From positions 1,488,001 to 1,552,000 of the forward strand of contig CBDCVA010000002.1 in assembly GCA_965222935.1 (NCBI GenBank): a stretch of DNA of 64,000 bases, given 5' to 3'. Each line of letters begins with the position of its first letter. The stretch's first letter is position 1. A program made the position numbers and the translations under genes. The DNA comes from CBDCVA01 sp965222935 [NCBI: Candidatus Latescibacterota bacterium]. Its GTDB lineage: Bacteria; Latescibacterota; CBDCVA01. The notes below the pieces were generated by a model. The model did no database searches and was not told the DNA's origin. It worked only from the letters and a program-made list of their open reading frames with translations. This document shows positions 19,484 through 28,201 of this stretch, piece after piece.

Positions 19484-21262
19484 CGTCCCTAGCCGCGTAC
19501 CCAGCACTCCAACTGTTGAACGACGATATCCCCTTCAGCGCCGTCAGCGGACTTCGTCAGCCTCAGGCCGAGGCTATTATCGCCGTAGACGAACGGGGGA
19601 CTCGACAGCGCCATGGTGCAGGACGGTGGCCGTTCATCGTCGTACCACTTCCATTGCAAGCGTTCAGGAGGGATCGCCGTGCCGTTGATGTCCACGGCGA
19701 TCTCATCACCCTCGGTCATGCCCATCGGGATGAAAAACAACCCGCTGCCCTCTTCAGCCGTGTACAGCATGCGGGCCCGCTCTCCACCCCACCGCGTGAT
19801 GATCGGTACGGCCTCGGCGGCCTGCGGTTCGATCAAGGGGAGGAGGGGGTCCGCCGAGAAATCCTCGCATACCCTGAATCTGAACGCCCCGCGTTGGCCC
19901 ATCTCCTTGCGCGACAGCACGATCTCTTCTCTCTCATAGATCTTGCTGATCCCGCCGCCTCCGAGCCAATCCGCCCAAAGGGGAAGGAACACGTAGTGAC
20001 GATCCCCCGAAGCGGCGATGCTCTCCGGACTCTTCAACTCCTTGAAATAATTCAAGGCCGCCGGATACATGTCAGGAAGCTCAGGCCCCCAGTGCATGAA
20101 GAAGTTCTGCGCCGAAAAACCGTCAGCGCCCGCGGCGTAGAAGTTTCGCACGGCAGCCCGGTATCGGGCGGGCTCCATGTCCATGTCCGCTTCGACTCCT
20201 AATCGGGTCTGAACCTGAGGATAGATATAGCAGTCGCTCCCCCGAGCCAGCGAGGTGAAGTCTTCGTACCGCTCGTTGAAATCCGTGAATCCGAAGTCGC
20301 TCGGAGCCACATAGTCCACCAGGCCTTCCTCGATCCACGTGGGGATATCGAAGCCCATCGTGAAGCACCCCTGAAGCTGCTGGGGCACCCGAACGCCGAG
20401 CACCAGCTTCCTGTCCACATTCACCGAAGGCTGTAGACCGTGATGGTCAAGATTCATGACCCCGGCCCTTTTCTCACGGGCCTCATCCAGCATCCTGCGG
20501 ACCCGTCGGACGAAGCCGGTCATGATCCCGTGGCTCTTCTCGGCCTCACCTTCGGGGAAGCATTCAGCCATACGCGTGAAGTTGAACTCGATGCCATCGA
20601 CATCGAATCGGGTGGCTATGTCTTCCATGATGGAGAGGAGCCAATCGCGAACGCCCTCTACAGCGTAGTTCACCGAGCAGCCGTACTTGAAACTGTCGGG
20701 GTGCGCTCCCATCGCGGAAGGCTTGATATCCCTCAGCGCCCAGTCCGGTTTCTCTTCATAGAGCTTCTTGAAGAACTGAGGGTGGGTGCCGTGCCGGTCG
20801 TTCATCCGAAAACCGGCCAGGAACTCCATCCCCTGCTTGTGGCTTTCATCGATGTAGACTTCAAGGGGCATCAGGCCGTCATCCATCATGGGGACCATCC
20901 GCTGATGGTGGGGACGGGGATCATACGGGCACTTGTCCGTGCGATAGAAGCTGGTCTTGGCCCCGTGGAACACTTCCTGTATGACGGTGTCGATGCTCCC
21001 TTCCTTCGCGTAATTGCGAACGATCCGCCGCAGCTCCTCGGGTTGCGTCGGGTCGCTGAGTTGACTTATGGTGTTCGAAGGATCGCTGACGTAGATCAGG
21101 CGGCGGGTTCCCCGGGGTTCCAGGCTGCCTAAGGCAAGGGCGCGCGGTTCCGCATCTGTGGACATTTTCTCCTCCTATTGACGATCAAAGGTAGGATTTG
21201 ACCGGTAGGGTTATCCTACCATCCATGTTAGTTTGTAGACCCCACCTCTACAAATATAGCAT
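19484..21262 (-). repeat. 1.8-kb direct repeat, copy 2
   Basis: The second copy of the GHL10-like gene plus leader. Its upstream segment matches 17697-17790 with scattered substitutions. The pair encloses the helicase fragment, an arrangement expected from recombination between, or insertion within, a tandem duplication. Confidence 0.85.
19489..21165 (-). CDS. GHL10-like TIM-barrel protein, copy 2
   Basis: 558-residue paralogue of the protein at 15975-17696, with the same barrel landmarks (DESHKQGMEFLAGFRMND, FDVDGIEFNFTRMAECFPEG, DIPTWIEEGLVDYVAPSDFG). Substitutions are spread along the length, so the copies have diverged somewhat since duplication. It ends WVRG, a few residues earlier than copy 1. 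The divergence is mostly conservative and both look intact, so both may be expressed. The role is unknown; the neighbouring catabolic genes suggest handling of an organic substrate, but this is only context. Confidence 0.75.
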   Translation of the reverse strand: MSTDAEPRALALGSLEPRGTRRLIYVSDPSNTISQLSDPTQPEELRRIVRNYAKEGSIDTVIQEVFHGAKTSFYRTDKCPYDPRPHHQRMVPMMDDGLMPLEVYIDESHKQGMEFLAGFRMNDRHGTHPQFFKKLYEEKPDWALRDIKPSAMGAHPDSFKYGCSVNYAVEGVRDWLLSIMEDIATRFDVDGIEFNFTRMAECFPEGEAEKSHGIMTGFVRRVRRMLDEAREKRAGVMNLDHHGLQPSVNVDRKLVLGVRVPQQLQGCFTMGFDIPTWIEEGLVDYVAPSDFGFTDFNERYEDFTSLARGSDCYIYPQVQTRLGVEADMDMEPARYRAAVRNFYAAGADGFSAQNFFMHWGPELPDMYPAALNYFKELKSPESIAASGDRHYVFLPLWADWLGGGGISKIYEREEIVLSRKEMGQRGAFRFRVCEDFSADPLLPLIEPQAAEAVPIITRWGGERARMLYTAEEGSGLFFIPMGMTEGDEIAVDINGTAIPPERLQWKWYDDERPPSCTMALSSPPFVYGDNSLGLRLTKSADGAEGDIVVQQLECWVRG

Positions 21263-21330
21263 CCGCTTAGCAGCTTGCATCCCAGCTTCTCGATCATCTG
21301 CCCGACGCTATAGCGTTTGCCCATCCATGC

Positions 21331-21432
21331 CTACAGCCCCTTGCCTCCCGCCCGTCCGAGTTCGCGCACCAGACCCTTCCCGATTCCTCGACCGCCGCCG
21401 GTAACGAGAACGACTTTGTCAGCTAAGCCCAT
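21331..21432 (-). pseudogene. N-terminal fragment of a short-chain dehydrogenase
   Basis: ATG 21432, preceded by GGAGGGAGGAGG, encodes 33 residues starting MGLADKVVLVTGGGRGIGKG, the canonical SDR nucleotide loop, and then stops at TAG after GGKGL. The rest of the roughly 250-residue enzyme is missing. A full-length SDR gene lies 50 bp upstream on the same strand, so this is either the relic of a paired enzyme or of a duplication. Confidence 0.75.
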
Positions 21433-21482
21433 GGCCTCCTCCCTCCGTATGTTCTATGGGTGAGCAACCGGTTTGGGAGCTC

Positions 21483-22241
21483 TCACTGGATGCTGAAACC
21501 GCCGTCGAGAACCAGTGCATGTCCGTTCAAGTACGACGAGGCATCGGTGCTCAGCCAGATCACGGACTCCGCGACTTCTTCGGCCTCCAGCACACGCTTG
21601 ATCGGATAGCTTGCGGTCAGACCCTGCACCAGCTCCTGCCTGCCGCCCGTAAACCGTTCAAGCATGGCCGTGGCGACGATCGCCGGGCATACCGCATTGA
21701 ATCGCAGACCCCGATCGGCGTACTCCAGCGCCGCCGACCGCGTGAGCCCCAGCACCGCATGTTTCGACGCAACGTACGCGCACATATCCGGCTGCCCCAG
21801 CATACCGACCACCGAGCACATGTTGACCACGGCGCCGCCCCGGGGCAGCATCGCCTTGGCCTCCTGCTTCATGCACAACCAGACGCCCTTCATGTTGACC
21901 GCCATCACCCGGTCGAACATCGACTCGTCATAAGCGTCCATCGGCGCCATTGCCCCTTCAATGCCCGCGTTGTTGAGAGCGCAATCGAGCCGGCCATAAG
22001 CTTCGAGGACCCTCCCGAACATCGCCTGCACATCATCGGCACGGGTCACGTCACATTGAATCGCTATGGCATCGCCGCCGCCCGCCTTTATCCCTTCGAC
22101 CGTCCGTTCGGCCGTGACTATATCGATATCCGATACGGCGACCCTGGCGCCTTCTTTTGCATAGGCCAGCGCACTGGCCCGGCCGATACCCGACCCGGCA
22201 CCCGTCACCAGCGCGACCTTTCCTTTCAGGCGTTGCGGCAT
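21483..22241 (-). CDS. Short-chain dehydrogenase/reductase (SDR)
   Basis: About 252 residues from ATG 22241 (MPQRLKGKVALVTGAGSG). Classical SDR features are the TGAGSGIG cofactor loop, DIDIVTAERT after the second strand, NNAGIEG, the catalytic Ser in MCSVVGMLG and the Tyr/Lys pair in YVASK, with a C-terminal GHALVLDGGFSIQ. The Asp after strand 2 favours NAD(H) over NADP(H). A TTG 13 codons upstream is an alternative start. It is the distal gene of the leftward catabolic group, so oxidation or reduction of an alcohol intermediate is plausible, substrate unknown. Confidence 0.88.
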   Translation of the reverse strand: MPQRLKGKVALVTGAGSGIGRASALAYAKEGARVAVSDIDIVTAERTVEGIKAGGGDAIAIQCDVTRADDVQAMFGRVLEAYGRLDCALNNAGIEGAMAPMDAYDESMFDRVMAVNMKGVWLCMKQEAKAMLPRGGAVVNMCSVVGMLGQPDMCAYVASKHAVLGLTRSAALEYADRGLRFNAVCPAIVATAMLERFTGGRQELVQGLTASYPIKRVLEAEEVAESVIWLSTDASSYLNGHALVLDGGFSIQ

Positions 22242-22333
22242 GTTGGGACCCGCGAGCCGTCTCACACTCCAGACGGGCAACCGCTGATTGACGTCGAAGT
22301 TATGGCTTTGTCAAAGTAGGAGCGCAAGTATGG

Positions 22334-22849
22334 TTAGGTTACGGGTTGATTCTCCTTCGAGTACTGCCACATCGCTTTGTCCAATGTCCGCATACACACT
22401 GCATTCGCCTCCGCCAGGTCGCGGCAAATTCGGACATATCCCCACCAGAAGTCGTATTTGTAGTAGGGAGGTTCGTCAATGCCCAATGACCATAGCGCTC
22501 TGTAATCGAGAATGGGATAGGGTTCAGAATGAAAGAAGTGGAGTATCACCGACGCCATAGGCCATGACACTCCACCGAGTATCAGGAGCGATTCTATTCT
22601 TGTCTTTTCTTCTCTGGCATGAAGCGCGAACTCCGTCACTTCCCTAACTAATTCTTCCGTGTTGGACGCCACGTGGCGAATGGCTCGGGGCGCTTTCCAC
22701 CGCACGATTTTTCGGAGGCCGTCCTTATCTATGTAACCCCTTTCAGTGACGACAGGTCCCAAGCGAATAAGTACATCATCATAGGCGTGCGGATAGCAAG
22801 AAGCAATACCTCGAATCTGGCAGCCGTCAAATCGCAATTGGGGTTTCAT
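22334..22849 (-). CDS. HhH-GPD-like protein of unknown function
   Basis: 171 residues. The central part LLILGGVSWPMASVILHFFH followed by PYPILDYRALWSLG resembles the helix-hairpin-helix region of HhH-GPD DNA glycosylase-like proteins. The catalytic Lys/Asp pair of true glycosylases is not evident, so the activity is uncertain. The ATG at 22849 overlaps the stop of a 31-codon ORF (ATGA), indicating translational coupling. Its lower GC compared with the neighbouring catabolic genes suggests separate acquisition. Confidence 0.55.
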   Translation of the reverse strand: MKPQLRFDGCQIRGIASCYPHAYDDVLIRLGPVVTERGYIDKDGLRKIVRWKAPRAIRHVASNTEELVREVTEFALHAREEKTRIESLLILGGVSWPMASVILHFFHSEPYPILDYRALWSLGIDEPPYYKYDFWWGYVRICRDLAEANAVCMRTLDKAMWQYSKENQPVT

Positions 22850-22941
22850 CGACTTCCCCCTTGCTTTGTCAAAGGCATCGTCCCGATTGACGTTAACTCA
22901 TGGTTCTGCCTGAATTTTCGTGCAGTGCCCCAAACCTTCAT
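22846..22941 (-). CDS. 31-residue ORF translationally coupled to the HhH-GPD-like gene
   Basis: ATG 22941 is preceded by AGGAGGCGTCGAAA, a strong ribosome site, and encodes MKVWGTARKFRQNHELTSIG and 11 more residues. The TGA overlaps the next gene's ATG (ATGA). The peptide is basic and shows no membrane segment. It could be a leader that controls the next gene or a small protein working with it. No homologue is recognised. Confidence 0.45.
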   Translation of the reverse strand: MKVWGTARKFRQNHELTSIGTMPLTKQGGSR

Positions 22942-22989
22942 TTTCGACGCCTCCTGATTCATGTTGCCTCATAAGGCGCTTAACCCATG

Positions 22990-23838
22990 TCAATCCAACC
23001 CGAGCAACGACAGGGCATCACGATGGATGATGCCCTCGATTTCATCCTCCGGGATTCGCGGCAGGCCCGTCTCCTGAACGAACTGGTTGGCGTTGCGCAG
23101 CGCGTCAACCGTTTGCTCAATCGTGGCGATCGGAAAATCGCTGCCGAAGAGCAGTTTGTGCAACACGCGGTTCTCATAACAAGCCCCCAGCGCCTGGCGG
23201 CCCCACCACGGCCGCAGGGTCACACCGCCGGAGACATCGGCGAACACATTGGGATGCTTGCGTATCATCACCATCGCATCGGTGTACCAGGGCAATCCGA
23301 TGTGAGCCAGGATGATCTTCAGCTCCGGAAATTCGCGGGCCACCGGGTCGTACAGCAGTGGATTCGCCCACTCCATCGGCGTGTTGGAGATCACGTGGTA
23401 CGCCGCATGCGTGAGGATCGGCAACCCCAATGCCTCCGCGCGGCGATGCACCCGCCGCGCCTTGTCGCCGTTGGGGTCATAGTGCTGATAAACCGGGCTC
23501 ATCTTGATGCCTTTGAGTCCCAGATCATCGGCGCATCGATCCATCTCGTCCAGCGCGGTCGGATCATTGGGATCGACCGACATGAACCCGATGATCTTAT
23601 CCGGGTGTGCCTTAGCGTAGGAGGCGATGGCGTCGTTCGGCGTGTGCATGTCCAACGCAATCGAGTTGATCCCGAAGACGATTGCGCGCGAAGCAGCCTT
23701 CATCGCACCCCAATGTCTTTCGGGGGTTACCTCCAGATCGACCCCGCTGTAACCGGTACGGTCCGCGTCAAACACTTCAACGAATGCCTCGCCCCACTGC
23801 TCGCGGGTGGAGAGGTGGGTGTGTACGTCGATCACCAT
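22990..23838 (-). CDS. Amidohydrolase_2-family TIM-barrel hydrolase/decarboxylase
   Basis: 282 residues from ATG 23838, chosen because GGAGG precedes it and the protein then starts MVIDVHTHLS, the first metal-binding motif. Further landmarks are LKGIKMSPVYQHYDP, LPILTHAAYH with a metal-site His, ILAHIGLPWY, and LLFGSDFPIA with the late Asp. This amidohydrolase_2 group includes decarboxylases and lactonases such as ACMSD and 4-oxalomesaconate-type enzymes. In context (aldolase, SDR, Rieske protein, second amidohydrolase) it probably acts on a carboxylated intermediate of a catabolic pathway. Confidence 0.85.
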   Translation of the reverse strand: MVIDVHTHLSTREQWGEAFVEVFDADRTGYSGVDLEVTPERHWGAMKAASRAIVFGINSIALDMHTPNDAIASYAKAHPDKIIGFMSVDPNDPTALDEMDRCADDLGLKGIKMSPVYQHYDPNGDKARRVHRRAEALGLPILTHAAYHVISNTPMEWANPLLYDPVAREFPELKIILAHIGLPWYTDAMVMIRKHPNVFADVSGGVTLRPWWGRQALGACYENRVLHKLLFGSDFPIATIEQTVDALRNANQFVQETGLPRIPEDEIEGIIHRDALSLLGLD

Positions 23839-24012
23839 GACGAAGCCTCCGATTCGGGGCAACCCTCGCCCCGGCTACCACTCAGCGGAACGGGCATTAG
23901 AGCGGACGCATCCGAGGGGAAGGGGAGTTGCCGGAATGGAGGCCAGAAGCGACTCTGATCCATAGAGATTCGAGACCAGCAGGGAATGCGGCGCGCTTCC
24001 GGCGCAGATCCA

Positions 24013-24735
24013 TCAGGACCGGAGCGCCCCCGACAACACGGTGGCGCCCATTTCGATGTACTTGTCGCGCAGATCGGGTGGATGCGCGCCCGGTCCCACT
24101 CTGACGTCGCTCCCTTCCATCTGTTTCAGGACGTGGCAGATGCAATCGTCAACGGTCTTGAACGGGTGCTCTGGATGCGCTTCCAGACTGAAGCGCAAGT
24201 CATTGGGACCGAAAAAGAGAACGTCAACCCCCGGTTTGGCGAGCTTTCGGGCATTGATGACAGCTTCGAGGGATTCCAGTTGCAAACACAGGACCCCGTT
24301 GTTGTTCCACCATTCGGCATAAGCCAGTCGGTCATCGTGGTCTTTGATGCCTCGCCCGGCGGAGCCCCAACTCCTTTTGCCGACCTGGGGATAATAGAAG
24401 GACTCGACCGCTTCATCCACCGTTGATTCGTCCTCAACCTGTGGCACCACGATGCCGGACGGACCAAAGTCCAGGTAGCGTCCGATGAGGTACGCATTCC
24501 GCGTGTGCTTGATGCGGAACTGGACCGGCATGTCCAAATCCTCGGCCATCGTGCAGAATGCGACCAGCCTGTCTTCGCTGAACGCCGAATGCTGGCTCTC
24601 AACGGAAACGAAATCGTATGACCCCTCACTCAAGAGGCTTTCCAGTCGGTTCCGATCGGCGTCCATGGGGACACTCACGCCCCTGACGATTTCGCCCCTG
24701 CGTATGCGCTGTTTCAATGACCTCTCATCGTTCAT
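24013..24735 (-). CDS. HpcH/HpaI-family aldolase
   Basis: 240 residues from ATG 24735, after GAGGAGGCGAACT. Family landmarks are YDFVSVESQHSAFSEDR with the active-site His, LQLESLEAVINA with the metal-binding Glu, and FFGPNDLRFSLE with the metal-binding Asp. The usual DxEH sequence is changed to VESQH, which may alter substrate choice. It would release pyruvate or a related 2-oxo acid from a 4-hydroxy-2-oxo acid. It lies within the leftward group, between the Rieske gene and an amidohydrolase gene. Confidence 0.85.
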   Translation of the reverse strand: MNDERSLKQRIRRGEIVRGVSVPMDADRNRLESLLSEGSYDFVSVESQHSAFSEDRLVAFCTMAEDLDMPVQFRIKHTRNAYLIGRYLDFGPSGIVVPQVEDESTVDEAVESFYYPQVGKRSWGSAGRGIKDHDDRLAYAEWWNNNGVLCLQLESLEAVINARKLAKPGVDVLFFGPNDLRFSLEAHPEHPFKTVDDCICHVLKQMEGSDVRVGPGAHPPDLRDKYIEMGATVLSGALRS

Positions 24736-24821
24736 AGTTCGCCTCCTCCTCAACCGCTTCTGTTGATGTGGTCCATCGTGAACTGCTCACCCGAGGGCAG
24801 CCTTCAGGGGCGGAGTCGCGC

Positions 24822-25205
24822 TCATCCCGGCAAATAAAGGACGATTTCGTCGCCCTCCTGGGAAACGGGATAGGTTTTGACCCGGAGGTTATCGTCGAGC
24901 AACGCACGACCCGTCTTGATGTCGAACTCCCATTGGTGCCAGGGACACTTGAGGATTTCACCTTCGCGCCGGTGGTGGACCCGGTAGACACCGTGCGAGG
25001 CGACGAGGGGTCGAAGCCTGCCGTGGCAGAGGGGTCCTCCCTTGTGGGGGCAGAGGTTCCGGAGGGCGTAGAAATGGCCGCTCACGTTGAAGACTCCGAC
25101 CTCCCACCCGGCGATTTCGACGATCTTCCGCATGCCCGGAGACAGATCGGCGGCGGCGGTGACGACGTGTCTTGTCTTCAGCGTGCGGGGCACGCTAGAA
25201 CCCAT
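24822..25205 (-). CDS. Rieske [2Fe-2S] ferredoxin-type protein
   Basis: About 127 residues. The cluster motifs are CPHKGG and CPWHQWEFD, separated by 32 residues, each giving one Cys and one His ligand. The small size and absence of a transmembrane helix point to a soluble ferredoxin-like electron donor, such as those serving Rieske oxygenases. No oxygenase alpha subunit is visible in the window. ATG 25205 is chosen because GGGAG lies 5 bp upstream; it overlaps the end of the preceding amidohydrolase gene by 11 bp. Translational coupling is therefore likely. Confidence 0.85.
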   Translation of the reverse strand: MGSSVPRTLKTRHVVTAAADLSPGMRKIVEIAGWEVGVFNVSGHFYALRNLCPHKGGPLCHGRLRPLVASHGVYRVHHRREGEILKCPWHQWEFDIKTGRALLDDNLRVKTYPVSQEGDEIVLYLPG

Positions 25206-26238
25206 AAAGCTCCCTGGCATTTCCGGCCATCACGCGTCCTCGCAGGGCGTCGTCGAATCCGGGGAGGATGGCGCCGGGCGCATCCCAGTCCCAGTGCGGA
25301 TAATCGCTGGCGTAGACCAGGATTTCGCCGGCATGAAGCCATGTCATAAACGTCTTGAGATCGCCGTCCGTTGGGGGCTGGATCATCGGCTGGGTTCCGA
25401 AACGGATGTGCTCCCGAAGATACTCGCTGGGGGGGCGTTTGACCCAGGGGGTGTAGTCGCGCAGGGCTTTCCAGTCGGCATCCATATGCCACATCAGGCC
25501 GGGCACCCAGAAAACGTCCTGTTCAACAAAGAGGAAACGGAAGTCGGGATATTTTTCAAAGACGCCTTCGCAGATGAGGCTCGTCACGTGCGCCATGGCG
25601 ATCTGGGGCCGGGCCATCCGCATCTCCAGATAGTAGGAGGGGTATCCGGCAGCGGTCGGTGGGCCAGCGATGCCGGCGCCTTCAGCGCCGAAGTGGACGG
25701 AGACGGGCAGGCCGTGGCGCTCGCAGGCCTCGTAGATGGGATGGTAGCTACGATTTCCGAAGGGGATGCGCGTCCCGGCAGGCATCATCACCTGAACGCA
25801 TTCCGGGCGGGGACCGAGGCGCTCGATTTCGGCTACGGCCTGCTCAGGGTCCGCCGGCGCCACATGAATGGAGGCCCGAAGGCGCGGATCGGCCGAGACC
25901 CAGTGTTCCAGGGTCCAGTCGTTGAAGGCTCGACAGTAGGCCGCCGCGTAATCGACGTCGGGGTGGACGGCGGTGGCGTAGGGCCCACCGGTGAGGATGG
26001 CGATGTCGATATCGTAGGCGTCCAGATGCTTTTCGCGCGTCAGATCGACGTTCGTGACGGGCGGGACGTCGGAATCGTCCCAGAGTTCATACCGGGTTCC
26101 CTTGCGCGGCATGTTGGTATAGCCGATTCCGGGCATCATGGCGCCGAAGTCTTTGATGTACTCGACGTATTGGCGGGGAAGGTAGGGAAAGAGAACCTCG
26201 TCATCGGGCGTCAGGTGATGCACATCGCAGTCGATCAA
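25195..26238 (-). CDS. Amidohydrolase_2-family hydrolase/decarboxylase
   Basis: 347 residues starting at TTG (26238). IDCDVHHLTPDDE carries the first metal motif in the D-x-H-H form. LPVSVHFGAEGAG and FVEQDVFWVPGLMWHMD are mid-barrel segments, and VYASDYPHWDWDAP is the C-terminal Asp region, all typical of the ACMSD-like amidohydrolase_2 group. It is the first gene of the leftward catabolic group and overlaps the Rieske gene. A possible promoter (TTGACA at 26390-26385) lies about 130 bp upstream. The substrate is not evident. Confidence 0.83.
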   Translation of the reverse strand: MIDCDVHHLTPDDEVLFPYLPRQYVEYIKDFGAMMPGIGYTNMPRKGTRYELWDDSDVPPVTNVDLTREKHLDAYDIDIAILTGGPYATAVHPDVDYAAAYCRAFNDWTLEHWVSADPRLRASIHVAPADPEQAVAEIERLGPRPECVQVMMPAGTRIPFGNRSYHPIYEACERHGLPVSVHFGAEGAGIAGPPTAAGYPSYYLEMRMARPQIAMAHVTSLICEGVFEKYPDFRFLFVEQDVFWVPGLMWHMDADWKALRDYTPWVKRPPSEYLREHIRFGTQPMIQPPTDGDLKTFMTWLHAGEILVYASDYPHWDWDAPGAILPGFDDALRGRVMAGNARELYGF

Positions 26239-26581
26239 GCGGAGTTCTTCTGCTCGTTCCGGGCCGACGGCGATGGCTGCGTCACCTGGGTGTCTTTCGA
26301 TTTTTCGACGCTGCTCGCTAGCATGGAAGCCCCGTTGCGCTGCTCCCTCCCGGCTATTTCAAGAAAAGGTGAAGGGGCCCGGCGTGTCAAGCCATGCTTC
26401 GGATGGACCAACTCCAAGCCATAGTAATCGAACAATATAGGACAGGTCATGTAGAACAGGCCGGTGGGGTCGTGTCGCCTGAAACGCCTCGACGCACCAT
26501 CCCGCCTCCTCTTGCGCCCTCCCGCAAGGTTTCCTATTTGAAGGGGTCAGTGCAAAAAGCTGCCATCGGGTACGGCCCGAG

Positions 26582-26613
26582 GCCGACGCGGCCTTGCGAG
26601 GGGCCGCGTCGGC
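26582..26613. repeat. Perfect 12-bp inverted repeat upstream of the sulfatase gene
   Basis: GCCGACGCGGCC and GGCCGCGTCGGC flank an 8-nt loop, 40 bp before the sulfatase start. There is no T-run, so it is not a simple terminator. It may be an operator, an RNA structure or a REP-like element. The rest of the 414-bp gap (26239-26652) shows no convincing gene. Confidence 0.7.
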
Positions 26614-26652
26614 TGGGCTGAACCCGCCCGAAGGGTGCGGGAGAGGGAAACC

Positions 26653-28134
26653 ATGAGCGCGTCAAGACCCAACATCATCTTCATCATCACCGACCAGCAG
26701 CGCTACGACACGATCCATGCGCTGGGCTTTCCGTATATGGACACTCCGAATCTCGACCGGCTCGCCGCCGAAGGGGTCAGCTTCACCCATTGCCACGTCA
26801 CTGCGCCCCTGTGCGTGCCCTCTCGCGCCAGTCTGTTCACCGGGCTGTACCCGCACACGACCGGCGTCCTGACGAACGTGGACCAGTGGCAGCACTCGTG
26901 GGTGGAGAGGCTGGCTGATTCCGGCTACCACTGCGTGAACATCGGGAAGATGCACGCGATGCCGTACGACGGCAGGCTGGGCTTTCACGAGCGCTACGTG
27001 GTCGAGAACACGGACACCTTCAGGGTGCGTCACCTCCACTTCGACGAGTGGCGCAAGGCCATAGGGACCCGAGGTCTGGTCAGGCCGCAGCGCGATCTCT
27101 ACCGTCAGTGGCCCGACTATCGGGAGCGCCTGGGAGCTTTCGAGTGGACGCTCCCGGAGGAAACGCATTCGGACATGTTTATCGGCGACATGGCTCGCTG
27201 GTGGATCGAGGCTCGTGAGCACGTGGAACCGCTCTTTTTGCAGATCGGTTTCCCCGGACCGCATCCGCCGTACGACCCGGTGCTGCGGTACGCGGAGCGC
27301 TATCTCGAGCGCGAATTGCCCCTCCCCGAAGTCACCGAGGATGAAATCAGAGCACTTCCCCCGCCGTATCAAGCGATTCGCCGGTCCCAGGCCGAGCACG
27401 ATATCGATTCGGTGGTCCACCTGTTGAATCCCACTCCCGAGCAGCTCAAGCGCCAGCGGGCGTACTACCTGGGCAACGTGACCATGATCGATGAGATGAT
27501 CGGCCAGATCCTCGATGCCCTGGAGCGGACGGGCTATCTGGAGAACGCCGTGGTGATCTTCGCCTCGGACCACGGCGATTGCCTGGGCGACCACGGTCTC
27601 GGCCACAAGGGAACGATGTACGATGCCGTCGTTCGGGTGCCCCTGATCGTCCGGGCGCCGGGGCGCTTCCCCGGAGGGCGGCGGCTGGATGGTTTGTGCC
27701 AGTTGATGGACGTCGCACCCACGATCATGGATCTGGCTCGGATCGAGACGGCTCCAGCGAAGCAGGATGGGCCTCTGCATCCGGAGTTGGAAGAGATCGA
27801 GGTGCCCCCTCCCATGGAGGCGGAGTCACTGATGCCCGCTCTGGAAGGCGGGGCGTGGGACGGAAGGCCTCACGTCTTCTCGGAGATAGGCATGGGCGGC
27901 TCCCCGGAGGCGGATTTCTCGACTATGGTCCGTGACCGGGACTGGAAATTGGTCCATTTCGTGGGTAGGGACTTCGGCCAGCTCTTCAACCTGGTCGATG
28001 ACCCCACGGAGGTGCATAACCTCTGGGACGACCCGAGCGCGGCCCAGCGCAAGCGGGAGCTTCTGGACATCCTGAGAGATTGGCGCATTCGCAGCGGCCA
28101 GCGCACCAAGGGCTGGGCCGCGCCGTGGCGGTGA
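26653..28134 (+). CDS. Type I sulfatase
   Basis: 493 residues from ATG 26653 after GAGGGAAACC. The start PNIIFIITDQQRYDT is the metal-binding N-terminal strand. LCVPSRASLFTGLYPH contains the formylglycine site: Cys-54 in CVPSR, the CxPxR motif oxidised by an FGE-type enzyme. VIFASDHGDCLGDHGLGHKG gives the second metal-binding Asp/His set. No signal peptide is visible, which implies cytoplasmic action on small sulfate esters or export by another route. No FGE gene is in the window. It is convergent with a Gfo/Idh/MocA gene. Confidence 0.93.
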   Translation: MSASRPNIIFIITDQQRYDTIHALGFPYMDTPNLDRLAAEGVSFTHCHVTAPLCVPSRASLFTGLYPHTTGVLTNVDQWQHSWVERLADSGYHCVNIGKMHAMPYDGRLGFHERYVVENTDTFRVRHLHFDEWRKAIGTRGLVRPQRDLYRQWPDYRERLGAFEWTLPEETHSDMFIGDMARWWIEAREHVEPLFLQIGFPGPHPPYDPVLRYAERYLERELPLPEVTEDEIRALPPPYQAIRRSQAEHDIDSVVHLLNPTPEQLKRQRAYYLGNVTMIDEMIGQILDALERTGYLENAVVIFASDHGDCLGDHGLGHKGTMYDAVVRVPLIVRAPGRFPGGRRLDGLCQLMDVAPTIMDLARIETAPAKQDGPLHPELEEIEVPPPMEAESLMPALEGGAWDGRPHVFSEIGMGGSPEADFSTMVRDRDWKLVHFVGRDFGQLFNLVDDPTEVHNLWDDPSAAQRKRELLDILRDWRIRSGQRTKGWAAPWR

Positions 28135-28201
28135 GCGGGCGCACGGGTCGATACAGCGGGCCACCGGGCACGGGCGAGGACATCCTCGCTCCGTCCGGGG
28201 T

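Noticed and set aside
21250-21330. Remnant of an IS3-type orfA
   Set aside because: A frame reading KRYSVGQMIEKL looks faintly like the start of an IS3 orfA, but it is too short and lacks terminal inverted repeats.
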